Shown: positions 1 through 5,733, numbered from the stretch's first letter. The stretch: 5,942 bases of DNA from Lentisphaeria bacterium (GCA_016287975.1 JAEEXV010000366.1:1-5942); one strand, 5' to 3'. Notes: generated from the sequence alone by a model not told the origin. Translations and numbers: made by a program.

Positions 1-537
1 CACGGGATAGTCGGTCGTTCCGTTCTGGCCGTCGACGGCGAGGCGATAGGCTTTTGCGGCGGCGTCGAAGGCGAGGCGGAAGGTGACCCAGGTGTCGGCG
101 GGCAGGGCGGGGAGGCCCTGCGACTTCTGCCAGCGCTGCTTCGCGTCATATCCAGAAGGGGCGGCCCCCGCCCGCAGCAGGACGCCCGCGAAAGGGCGCG
201 GGGCGCGGTCCTGCAGGAAATGCAGGACGATGCCGTTCCCGCTCGGGACGCGCACCTTGCACTCGAAGGTGAAGTCCTGGCCGGCAGCGGGGCGGAGGCG
301 CAGCGCCGCCGAGCCTGGGAGGGTCTGGCGGAGCACCTTCATCGCGTGGGGGGCGGAGGCGGCTGGGCCGGCCACGACGGCGAAGTCCTGCGGATTGGCG
401 CGCTGGATGCGCCAGTGCGGGGTGTTGCCCATCGGGCCAGGCTTGAGGTCGTCGAAGTCCTGTTTCAGGAGGACGCGCGCGGGGAGGAGCGCGGCGGAGG
501 CCAGCGCGGCCGTGGCCAGCAGGCGGAGTGCGTTCAT
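1..537 (-). CDS. Secreted protein, probable LamG/concanavalin-like domain (partial, 3' end off window)
   Basis: An open frame of 179 codons runs from ATG at 537-535 off the left edge without a stop. The N-terminus (MNALRLLATAALASAALLPA) is a classic signal peptide, with a hydrophobic alanine/leucine core and likely cleavage near residue 20, so the product is exported. The mature part opens with LLKQDFDDLKPG and goes on to W..Q, alternating-strand stretches such as DFTFECKVRVPSGNGIVLHF and WVTFRLAFDAAAKAYRLAVDG. This pattern is typical of beta-jelly-roll LamG/concanavalin-like domains found in secreted carbohydrate-active proteins. No catalytic residues can be assigned from the visible part. 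The gene starts 13 nt after the prepilin stop, in the same direction, and probably shares its transcript. No Shine-Dalgarno sequence is visible before the ATG, so translation may depend on coupling to the upstream gene. GC-rich third positions support real coding. The fold assignment is inference. Confidence 0.8.
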   Translation of the reverse strand, partial: MNALRLLATAALASAALLPARVLLKQDFDDLKPGPMGNTPHWRIQRANPQDFAVVAGPAASAPHAMKVLRQTLPGSAALRLRPAAGQDFTFECKVRVPSGNGIVLHFLQDRAPRPFAGVLLRAGAAPSGYDAKQRWQKSQGLPALPADTWVTFRLAFDAAAKAYRLAVDGQNGTTDYPV

Positions 538-550
538 GGAATGGCGGGGA

Positions 551-1312
551 CTAGTGGTTGACCTTGACGTTGCCGGCGAGGAAATAGGAGGAGAAGTACG
601 GGATGTTGACGGCGTTCAGATGTCGGTCGAGGGTCTGGAGGTTGACCGCCTCCGCATGTCCGTCGAGGTAGCCGACATTGGTGCGGTTGCCGTGGCGCAT
701 GCTCAGGCTGTCGTTGGTGTTCATGATGACATAGTCCTTCTTGGCGTAGGCGGCGGTGCTGTCCAGGTAGGAATCCATGATGAGGGGGAAGGTGCCTGCG
801 GAGGGGACGCGTTCCACGAGGATGCAGCGGTAGGAGGAGGCGCCGCCGCTGCCGATGAGGATCCAGGGGGAGAGGGCGAAGTGGCTGCGCCAGGGGGCGG
901 GCATGCCGTAGCCGTTGATGATGCGCGGGTCGCGGGCGCTGTTCCACCAGATTTCCCCTTTCTTGGCGACGTCGGGGCAGCGGATGGAGGGGGTGAGCTT
1001 GGTCATGTAGCCGTACCACATGTAGGTGCCTGGCCAGTAGAAGCGGTAGGGATAGGTTCCTTCGACGTCGGAGGCGTTGAGGCCCGCGATGTTGGCGAGG
1101 CCCGCGTCGGCGTAGTTGAAGACCATGCCGTGGTTGTCGCCAGCGTACATGGCGATGGAGAGCAGGCACTGCTTCTGGTTGTTGATGCAGGCGATCGCAC
1201 GCGCCTTGTCGCGCGCCTTGCTGAGCGCGGGCAGCAGCATGCTGGCGAGGATCGCGATGATGGCGATGACGACGAGCAGTTCAATCAGGGTGAACAAACG
1301 GTGTTTCTGCAT
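551..1312 (-). CDS. Type II secretion-like prepilin with H-X9-DG motif
   Basis: A 253-residue prepilin-type protein. After a six-residue basic leader (MQKHRL) comes the N-methylation/cleavage motif FTLIELLVV, with Glu11 at mature position +5, then a hydrophobic helix to about residue 30 ending in [16 protein letters not shown] pair lies at 112-113 (RCPD). The C-terminal part holds the H-X9-DG motif (His207, Asp217-Gly218, in MRHG...YLDGHAEAV) that defines this prepilin family. Residue -1 before cleavage is Leu rather than the usual Gly. Such proteins are membrane-anchored before processing and may build pseudopili or act as surface proteins; in this bacterial group many copies occur singly beside sugar-use genes, and their exact job is unknown. 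I chose the ATG at 1312 because AAAGGA lies 9 nt upstream and it gives the standard short leader. An in-frame ATG at 1354 overlaps the regulator stop (ATGA) but has no ribosome-binding site. It lies 38 nt downstream of the regulator gene. Confidence 0.9.
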   Translation of the reverse strand: MQKHRLFTLIELLVVIAIIAILASMLLPALSKARDKARAIACINNQKQCLLSIAMYAGDNHGMVFNYADAGLANIAGLNASDVEGTYPYRFYWPGTYMWYGYMTKLTPSIRCPDVAKKGEIWWNSARDPRIINGYGMPAPWRSHFALSPWILIGSGGASSYRCILVERVPSAGTFPLIMDSYLDSTAAYAKKDYVIMNTNDSLSMRHGNRTNVGYLDGHAEAVNLQTLDRHLNAVNIPYFSSYFLAGNVKVNH

Positions 1313-1314
1313 GG

Positions 1315-1330
1315 TGATTTTTCCTTTGGG
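1315..1330 (-). promoter_or_regulatory. Ribosome-binding site deciding the prepilin start
   Basis: On the minus strand the sequence before the ATG at 1312 reads AAAGGAAAAATCACC. The AAAGGA element with 9 nt spacing favours this ATG over the in-frame ATG at 1354, which is preceded by a GC-rich stretch without a purine-rich element. Confidence 0.6.
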
Positions 1331-1350
1331 GGTGGGTTGGGTGAAAATGG

Positions 1351-2475
1351 TCATGGGGCGGAAGGCGGCTGCCGCCAGTTGGCGCCGCGCCCGCCAGTTC
1401 GGGTCCAGCCGAGGCGGGCCAGCAGTTTGTAGAGGAAGTTCACGCGGACGGGGCGCCCCAGGCGCGTCTCCAGGGCCGCCTTGAGGTCGGCGAGGGGCGC
1501 GCCTTCGGGTCGCGCGCCAAGCGGGGCGAGGAGGTCGCGCGCCTCCGCGTCGGCGAGGAGTGCATGGCCGCGGCCGCGGGTGGCGGGGGGGATGTCCCCC
1601 TGGCGGAGGCGGAAGTTGTGCACGATGCGGTCGACGGCGCTGGGGGAGACGCCGAAGAGGTCGGCGACCTCCTCGCCAGTGAGGCCGTGGAGGGCGATGA
1701 GCTGCACGACGAGGCCTGCGGCCTGGGGGGTGTTGAAGTCGGTGGCGGCGCTGTTGCGGCGGGCGGTTTCAAGTTGTTCGGCGGTCCAGAGGGCGGGGCG
1801 GCCGCGGCGGGAGGCGGGGCCTGGCTCCCCGAGGAGGTAGCGCCGAAAGCGCTCGCCGAGTTCCTGGTTCTTGACGCAATCGGCGCCCAGGTGGGAGTTG
1901 AGCAGCACGTGGATCTGCTCGGGCGTGCCGCCCACGAGGGCGTCGAGGATGGCGCGGTGGATCTCCTGCGTGGTGGCGTAGTACTCCTCGTGCCTGGCGA
2001 AGCGCTCCTGCGCGGCGCGGTCGAGGGAGAAGGTGACCATGCCGACGAAGGAGAAGAGGCGGATCAGCAACTGATCGCGGGAGAGTTCGACCAGGGCGGC
2101 GTGGAACGCCGCGTCCCGTTCCGCGAAACGGCAGTAGTCGCGGGCCGCGCCCGCCGCGTCCAGTTCGGCGAGCAGCCCCTCCAGGCGCTTCTGGGTGGCG
2201 CGGGGGATGTGCCCCTGGACAATGCTCGCGGCCTCATGCTCGATGAGGTAGCGCAGAAAACGCGCAATGTTCAGGTCGGTCGCGCTGTAGTCGACGTAGG
2301 AGTAGCCGCGCTGGGGACGCCGCACCAGCAGCCCGCTGCCCTCCAGCGCCAGCAGCGCCTCGCGCACCTGGCCGCGGGTCGCGTTGAGCCGCGCGGCAAG
2401 GTCGCGCTCGCTGGGCACCGAGTCGTCGGGACGGCTGCGCAGGTAGGCGCGGATCTGTTTCTCGAAAGAGGACAT
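1351..2475 (-). CDS. GntR-family (FadR/FCD) regulator fused to a C-terminal transposase-type HTH module
   Basis: A 374-residue regulator with three parts. Residues about 3-60 form a GntR winged helix ([20 protein letters not shown] then [16 protein letters not shown]). Residues about 65-215 form an all-helical FCD effector domain. Asp121, His125, His173 and His195 have the D-X3-H ... H-X21-H spacing of the metal site in FCD proteins such as LldR, so a metal-dependent organic-acid or sugar-acid ligand is likely. Ordinary FadR-type proteins end here, at about 220-250 residues. This one continues for about 150 residues: a basic linker (SRRGRP, 222-227), a helix-turn-helix ([20 protein letters not shown], about 265-284), a second basic linker (TRGRGHALL) and a winged-helix-like segment ending [13 protein letters not shown] (347-359). 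That order closely resembles the DNA-binding N-terminus of IS630/Tc1-like transposases. No catalytic DDE domain is present. I chose the ATG at 2475; a longer in-frame frame from 2574 would include the promoter. It is first in the leftward cluster and probably controls itself. The ATG has no clear ribosome-binding site. Confidence 0.88.
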   Translation of the reverse strand: MSSFEKQIRAYLRSRPDDSVPSERDLAARLNATRGQVREALLALEGSGLLVRRPQRGYSYVDYSATDLNIARFLRYLIEHEAASIVQGHIPRATQKRLEGLLAELDAAGAARDYCRFAERDAAFHAALVELSRDQLLIRLFSFVGMVTFSLDRAAQERFARHEEYYATTQEIHRAILDALVGGTPEQIHVLLNSHLGADCVKNQELGERFRRYLLGEPGPASRRGRPALWTAEQLETARRNSAATDFNTPQAAGLVVQLIALHGLTGEEVADLFGVSPSAVDRIVHNFRLRQGDIPPATRGRGHALLADAEARDLLAPLGARPEGAPLADLKAALETRLGRPVRVNFLYKLLARLGWTRTGGRGANWRQPPSAP

Positions 2476-2484
2476 GGGGGAAGA

Positions 2485-2496
2485 CTGGTTTACCAG
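2485..2496. promoter_or_regulatory. Candidate operator CTGGT-TT-ACCAG
   Basis: CTGGTTTACCAG is an inverted repeat with 5-bp arms and a 2-bp centre. It lies 9 nt before the regulator start codon and downstream of the predicted leftward promoter, where binding would block transcription. FadR-subfamily GntR proteins bind TGGT/ACCA-type palindromes, usually with a 3-bp centre, so the arms fit but the 2-bp spacing is slightly unusual. Autorepression is inferred. Confidence 0.5.
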
Positions 2497-2511
2497 ATTA
2501 CCGTTTGCATT

Positions 2512-2539
2512 ACTATATTGCCCCCTTCCCGTCTTGCAA
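2512..2539 (-). promoter_or_regulatory. Promoter of the leftward regulator-prepilin operon
   Basis: Read on the minus strand, TTGCAA (2539-2534) is followed after 16 nt by TATAGT (2517-2512). Both are close to sigma-70-type -35/-10 hexamers, and the region is AT-rich against a GC-rich background. The expected transcription start is near 2505, about 30 nt before the ATG at 2475, with the CTGGT/ACCAG palindrome inside the leader. Confidence 0.5.
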
Positions 2540-2590
2540 GCAAGAGCCGCCGTTATTTTTGGATGATGTGGCATTATTCATTTGCAATAA

Positions 2591-2620
2591 ACTGGTTTAG
2601 ATTTATGATGAATCTGGTTT
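2591..2620. promoter_or_regulatory. Two further CTGGTTT half-sites in the divergent region
   Basis: ACTGGTTTA at 2591-2599 is identical over 9 bp to 2484-2492 in the operator next to the regulator gene. AATCTGGTTT at 2611-2620 carries the same CTGGTTT core, and its AATCTGGT recurs on the opposite strand at 2499-2492. These sites lie between the two divergent promoters and could let one regulator bind cooperatively and affect both directions. They are half-sites only, so the evidence is moderate. Confidence 0.35.
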
Positions 2621-2658
2621 TCGGCGGTTTTTCCAAGATATTTTCTAATTGGTGCTAA

Positions 2659-2687
2659 TTTATTCAGCAGGCTTCTGGCACTATATT
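2659..2687 (+). promoter_or_regulatory. Possible rightward promoter ahead of the repeat array and glycosidase gene
   Basis: TATATT at 2682-2687 with TTTATT 17 nt upstream (2659-2664) gives a plausible -10 and a weak -35 in an AT-rich stretch. The core CTATATT also occurs at the predicted -10 of the regulator at 4618 (4574-4580). Initiation near 2694 would give a leader of about 400 nt that contains the whole repeat array before the ATG at 3103. A closer, less obvious promoter after the array cannot be excluded. Confidence 0.35.
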
Positions 2688-2715
2688 ATGCGGCGGGGAC
2701 CAGGAGGAAACTTGC

Positions 2716-2968
2716 GGGGACCCCAGACTTCAGACTTCAGACCCGACTTCGGGGACCCCAGACCCCAGACCCCAGACCCATCTTACGGGACCCCAGACTT
2801 CAGACTTCAGACCCGACTTCGGGGACCCCAGACATCAGACTTCAGACCCGACTTCGGGGACCCCAGACTTCAGACCCGACTTCGGGGACCCCAGACTTCA
2901 GACCCCAGACCCATCGGAGACCCCAGACTTCAGACCCGACTTCGGGGACCCCAGACTTCAGACCCATC
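2716..2968. repeat. Array of eight degenerate repeats built on the heptamer CAGAC(TT/CC)
   Basis: Eight head-to-tail units start at 2716, 2751, 2787, 2821, 2856, 2884, 2916 and 2944, with lengths 35, 36, 34, 35, 28, 32, 28 and 25. Each begins with GGGGACCC (unit 3 lacks one G; unit 7 has GGAGACCC), then has two or three heptamers CAGACTT, CAGACCC or CAGACAT, and ends in GACTTC, ATC or ATCTTAC. Length changes are mostly gain or loss of one heptamer, which suggests slippage. Five unit boundaries (2742, 2812, 2847, 2875 and 2935) carry CCCG-ACTT-CGGG, able to form a small hairpin. There are no unique spacers, so this is not CRISPR. A long + frame through it is a by-product of a heptamer array without stop codons, not a gene. 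Function is unknown; it may be a dispersed intergenic repeat family or a leader element. Confidence 0.9.
2756..2779 (-). other. Potential G-quadruplex motif in repeat unit 2
   Basis: On the minus strand this stretch reads as four guanine runs of 3, 4, 4 and 4 separated by identical TCT loops. It meets the usual G3+ with 1-7 nt loops definition of a quadruplex-forming sequence, and the + strand is the matching C-rich strand. It arises because unit 2 has three CAGACCC heptamers in a row. Whether it folds in the cell is not known. Confidence 0.6.
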
Positions 2969-2973
2969 GGGGA

Positions 2974-3020
2974 GCCGAGCGTTCTATGTCGGCCCAATTG
3001 GGCCGATGAATGCACTCGGC
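2974..3020. promoter_or_regulatory. Perfect 18-bp palindrome inside a larger inverted repeat
   Basis: TCGGCCCAATTGGGCCGA at 2989-3006 is a perfect 18-bp palindrome. It is flanked by GCCGAG (2974-2979) and its reverse complement CTCGGC (3015-3020), giving nested symmetry. It lies between the repeat array and the glycosidase gene, about 100 nt before the start codon, and no T-run follows, which argues against a terminator. A dimeric repressor or activator site is the simplest reading; no cognate protein can be named. Confidence 0.5.
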
Positions 3021-3088
3021 GATTCCACATGGGGGATGCGCCGTGTGTTGCGGGGAGCGGAATCTGGCGGATTTTCAGCAATTGCCTT

Positions 3089-3093
3089 AGGAG
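3089..3093 (+). promoter_or_regulatory. Ribosome-binding site of the glycosidase-like gene
   Basis: AGGAG lies 9 nt before ATG at 3103 and 6 nt before an in-frame GTG at 3100. ATG at 3103 is preferred because of codon type and spacing; the choice changes the protein by one residue. Confidence 0.65.
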
Positions 3094-3102
3094 AGAAATG
3101 TG

Positions 3103-4341
3103 ATGCGAGATGCGGCGTTGACCTGGCAGGAGGAGGATCGGCTGCGGGAACTGGCGGCGGAGGCGGTGCGGATTCTGCTGCGGGAGAATCTGCATCGGGT
3201 GGATTTCCATCCGTCGTCGCCGATTCTGCTGGTAGGGGCGACCTACGGGGGGACGTGGCTGGAGCACAACCAGGACGCGCTGCTTTTGGCGGAACTGGCG
3301 CCAGAGGTCGCGTGGGCGACGGTGGAGGCGTTTCTGGAGCGCCAGCGGGAGGACGGGCTGATTCCATTCTGCCTGCCGCGTGGCGGGGTGCGCCACGAGT
3401 ATTTCCAGGCGGAGGCGGTCTACTGGCAGGTGCAGAGCGTCTATCCGTTCGTGCGCTGCGCGATGGAGGTGGCGGAGCGGACGGGGCGTCCGCCAGAAGA
3501 CTTTCGTCGGATCTACGAGGCGGGGAAGCGTTATGACGCATGGTTCGGGCGTTGGCGCGACCGTGGCGGGACTGGACTCGTGGAGATGTGCTGCGAGTTC
3601 GACACGGGGCACGACAACAGCCCGCGCGTGAAGGACGGCGGGATCCCGCACTCCTGCCCAGGGAACGATGCATGCAACATGCCCGATCTGCCGTGCATGC
3701 CGCTGATCTCGGCGGATCTCTCGGCGACGCGCTACGGCGACCGAATGGCGCTCGCGGCGCTGGCGGAGCGTCTGGGGCTGGCGGAGGAGGCGGCGGGATG
3801 GCGCGCGTCGGCGGCGCGACTGAAGGCGCGGATGCGGGAACTCCTCTACGACCCCGAGACGGGGTTCTACTATGACCGATCGCCGCAGGGGCTTCGGAAA
3901 TACCGCACCGAGCATATTACGCGCCTCTTCCTGAACCGCGTGGTGGACCAGGCGGAGTTCGACCGCGTCTACCGCCTCTATTTCGAGAATCCCGAGGAGT
4001 TCGACTCCCCGTTCCCGTATCCCTCCATGTCCATCTCGGATCCCGCCTTCGTGAAGTCGTGCCCAGTCAACTGCTGGGGCGCGAACTGCCAGGCCAACAC
4101 CGCCGAGCGCGCCATCTTCTGGCTGCCCGAATACCGCCGCGGGGACGAACTGGAGCGCCTGCTCGCCGAGTGGGCGCGCGCCGTCATCGCCGCGAACGGC
4201 GACTTCGGGCAGGAGGTCAACCCGTTCACACGCCAGATGCTCCCCTCGGGCGGAAAATACACCCCGACCCTGCTGATTGTCATCGAGGCCGCCAGCCGCC
4301 TCGCGGGCTTCGACAGGAAGGCGGCGGCCCGCGCTCTCTGA
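3103..4341 (+). CDS. Cytoplasmic (alpha/alpha)6-barrel glycoside hydrolase, MGH1/GH63-like
   Basis: A 412-residue protein without signal peptide or membrane segment. Its motifs match glycosidases of the mannosylglycerate-hydrolase/GH63/trehalase type: an early TWLEHNQDALLLAEL (51-65), FLERQREDGLIPF (77-89), then EFDTGHDNSPR (165-175), in which Asp171 corresponds to the likely general acid. Further motifs are TGFYYDR (253-259), YPSMSISDPAF (306-316) followed by NCWGANCQANTAERAIFWL (323-341), and GQEVNPFTR (369-377), in which Glu371 is the likely general base. Such enzymes invert alpha-linked disaccharides or short oligosaccharides, and a cytoplasmic location suggests cleavage of imported sugar. 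The exact substrate cannot be read from sequence. It contains 10 cysteines, clustered at 163, 164, 185, 191, 198 and 320, 324, 329, close to the predicted active-site motifs, which is unusual. GC-rich third positions are uniform across the gene. It is divergent from the FadR-type regulator and shares the 627-nt control region. Confidence 0.8.
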   Translation: MRDAALTWQEEDRLRELAAEAVRILLRENLHRVDFHPSSPILLVGATYGGTWLEHNQDALLLAELAPEVAWATVEAFLERQREDGLIPFCLPRGGVRHEYFQAEAVYWQVQSVYPFVRCAMEVAERTGRPPEDFRRIYEAGKRYDAWFGRWRDRGGTGLVEMCCEFDTGHDNSPRVKDGGIPHSCPGNDACNMPDLPCMPLISADLSATRYGDRMALAALAERLGLAEEAAGWRASAARLKARMRELLYDPETGFYYDRSPQGLRKYRTEHITRLFLNRVVDQAEFDRVYRLYFENPEEFDSPFPYPSMSISDPAFVKSCPVNCWGANCQANTAERAIFWLPEYRRGDELERLLAEWARAVIAANGDFGQEVNPFTRQMLPSGGKYTPTLLIVIEAASRLAGFDRKAAARAL

Positions 4342-4518
4342 ATGCCGACGGACTCGCGCTTCCTCGATGAGCACGGGCCTGGCGCCGTGGAAGACGATGG
4401 CGATGCGGTGGAGGGAGACGGCCCCCTCGGGGGCGAACCGCCACTCGGCCTTGAGTGGACAGGCGCCTTCCTCCGCGTCATGGGCAAGTTGTCTTGTCGG
4501 ACCTCTGCTGGCAAGCAG
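4342..4518 (-). pseudogene. Probable decayed gene fragment, C-terminal beta-sandwich-like segment
   Basis: Between the glycosidase stop and the next promoter, the minus strand has a 59-codon open frame with strong GC preference at third positions and protein-like content, including LKAEWRFAPEGAV, SLHRIAIVFHGARP and VLIEEARVR. The + strand frames over the same bases read like antisense shadows. The pattern W-R-F...L-H-R-I-A-I-V-F...P-V-L-I-E-E-A-R-V resembles the strands of carbohydrate-binding jelly-roll modules in secreted proteins, where a comparable segment often ends in a PVYVDDVRL-type motif. It has no start codon of its own upstream: TGA at 4521-4519 closes the frame. At the 3' side it runs without a stop into the antisense of the glycosidase, so both ends appear truncated. 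It is read here as a remnant left by a rearrangement. Coding signature is seen; family and history are inferred. Confidence 0.4.
4505..4518 (+). terminator. Weak hairpin downstream of the glycosidase gene
   Basis: CTGCT-GGCA-AGCAG forms a 5-bp stem with a 4-nt loop, followed by TCAACTTTATT. The stem is short, the T-run is interrupted, and it lies 164 nt after the stop codon. It could be a weak terminator on the + strand, but the evidence is limited. Confidence 0.2.
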
Positions 4519-4551
4519 TCAACTTTATTGCCATCAAATAGGATATGACAG

Positions 4552-4580
4552 TGGACGGCGGGCGGTTTCGTCGCTATATT
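4552..4580 (+). promoter_or_regulatory. Promoter of the GntR-LacI type regulator
   Basis: TGGACG (4552-4557) and TATATT (4575-4580) are separated by 17 nt and resemble sigma-70-type hexamers. The expected start is near 4587, about 30 nt before the ATG at 4618. Confidence 0.5.
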
Positions 4581-4586
4581 AACCGC
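4562..4586. promoter_or_regulatory. Inverted repeat GCGGTT-N13-AACCGC around the -10 box
   Basis: GCGGTT (4562-4567) and AACCGC (4581-4586) are perfect 6-bp arms that bracket the TATATT box. An overlapping pair, TTTCG (4566-4570) and CGAAA (4586-4590), allows a second alignment. The position suits autorepression by the regulator encoded downstream. The arms are unlike the palindrome at 5780-5796, so the same protein may not bind both. Confidence 0.35.
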
Positions 4587-4617
4587 GAAAGGCAAGGGGG
4601 CGGGGAACGGGTGCGGA

Positions 4618-5733
4618 ATGATTCTGGACTTCCAATTGCAGAAATCCTCTTCGGTGCCGCTGTATACGCAGTTGGCCGAGGCGATGCGCCGGCGCATCGC
4701 GCGGATGCACGCAGGGGAAAGGCTGTGCAGCGAGCAGACGATTTGCCGCAAATTCCAGTTGTCCCGCGCGACGGTGACACGGGCGCTGAATACATTGGTG
4801 AAAGAAGGCTATCTGCGACGTAGCCAGGGGAGCGGCACCTTTGTGGACAATCCGGTGCCGATGGTGGTCTATTTTCTGATGCCGTGCATTGATGTCGTGA
4901 GGATTACCGGGGCGGGGCCGGTGATGCATGCATACGCGGGGGCGCTGCGGCGTTGCGCGGAGCGGGGTTGCCGCCTGGAAGCGCTGATCGCCTCCCCCGA
5001 GAACAAGTCCTGGTGCGTGGACCGCGGAGTGGTTTCCGCCCTGCCGGCTGAATCGCGGGTCGTGGTGACCAGCTCCTGGTTTTGCGAACTCTTCGAGGAG
5101 TTGCGGCGCTGCCGCCATCAGGTGGCCTTCATTGACATGCAGAGCGAACTGGCGGAATGCCACCGGCGCTTTACGAAAGGCTGGAAGGTGTTGACCATTG
5201 ACCGGTATCGGACGATGTGCGATTTGGTCGCGTGGTTGCAAAAGAACGGACGAAGGAATCTCGCCTTCATGCACCATTTCCAGAATTTTCAGAATCCCTT
5301 CCGGCGTGGATTTCATGATGGTCTGAAGGCCTGCGGTCTTCCGGATTCGCCCGATCTCGAACTCTTCTCCACCCTCGATGAACGGCAGGCGACCGAAGAT
5401 TTCATGATTCTGTTGCGTCCCCGGCGGGAAATTCCGTTTGACACGATCATCACGGGTTGCCATGCTCAGGCGCGTGCCGTGCTGGCGCAGTTGCGGCGCT
5501 GCCGCGTGGCGGTGCCGGAGGAGATTCTGGTCGTTTCGCTGAATATGCAGATGGAGCCGGCCACTGCTGATTTCCTCTGGATTGAATGGCCTTTCGAGCA
5601 GGCCGGCGAGGCAGCGGTGGACATCCTGCGGTCGCCGGAGGCACCAATGCCTTTAGTGACGTGGACTGGGATTTTGCATGACCCACGAAGCGATGTCGGG
5701 GAGGAGGTGATAGCGCTGAATCTTGACTCTTGA
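4618..5733 (+). CDS. GntR-family regulator with LacI/periplasmic-binding-type sensor domain
   Basis: A 371-residue regulator. Residues 14-76 form a GntR winged helix: PLYTQLAEAMRRRI, then the helix-turn-helix SEQTICRKFQLSRATVTRA (38-56), NTLVKEGYL and the wing RRSQGSGTFV. From about residue 81 a sugar-binding domain of the LacI/periplasmic-binding fold follows, starting PMVVYFLMP. It shows the usual late pattern FDTIITGCHAQARAVLAQL then VPEEILVVSLN, the counterpart of the FDAI...A...L...VPeDisVvgfD segment in LacI proteins. This domain order is known from AraR-type arabinose regulators, so a mono- or oligosaccharide inducer is likely, but the ligand cannot be named. The sensor is cysteine-rich for a regulator. 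ATG at 4618 is preceded by a G-rich but imperfect ribosome-binding region. It is followed 94 nt later by a prepilin-like gene with an operator-like palindrome in between, its most likely target. Confidence 0.9.
   Translation: MILDFQLQKSSSVPLYTQLAEAMRRRIARMHAGERLCSEQTICRKFQLSRATVTRALNTLVKEGYLRRSQGSGTFVDNPVPMVVYFLMPCIDVVRITGAGPVMHAYAGALRRCAERGCRLEALIASPENKSWCVDRGVVSALPAESRVVVTSSWFCELFEELRRCRHQVAFIDMQSELAECHRRFTKGWKVLTIDRYRTMCDLVAWLQKNGRRNLAFMHHFQNFQNPFRRGFHDGLKACGLPDSPDLELFSTLDERQATEDFMILLRPRREIPFDTIITGCHAQARAVLAQLRRCRVAVPEEILVVSLNMQMEPATADFLWIEWPFEQAGEAAVDILRSPEAPMPLVTWTGILHDPRSDVGEEVIALNLDS

Noticed and set aside
83..1432. 449-codon + strand open frame
   Set aside because: Antisense of the prepilin and secreted protein genes; its valine/glycine/aspartate-rich repeats are typical of shadows of GC-rich genes.
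2676..2691. Sigma-54 promoter (TGGCAC near TATGC)
   Set aside because: The GG and GC elements are separated by 11 nt, not the required 10, and the -12 element is not TTGC. A sigma-70-type TATATT box fits better.
2716..2968. CRISPR array
   Set aside because: Units vary by whole heptamers, have no constant repeat with unique spacers of fixed length, and no cas gene is nearby.
2649..3536. Long + strand open frame through the repeat array (repeating PQTSDFRPDFGDP-like residues)
   Set aside because: Its first part is the heptamer array, which lacks stop codons by composition, and the rest overlaps the glycosidase in another frame as glycine/alanine-rich shadow. No ribosome-binding site or recognisable domain.
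2842..4374. 510-codon minus-strand open frame opposite the glycosidase
   Set aside because: Low-complexity, arginine/valine-rich antisense shadow. The + strand frame has glycosidase motifs and a proper ribosome-binding site. Only the short extension at 4342-4518 has independent coding character.
4342..4548. 68-codon + strand frame beginning right after the glycosidase stop
   Set aside because: No ribosome-binding site, and its composition (VEDDGDAVEGDG) is typical of antisense. The minus strand shows the better coding pattern.
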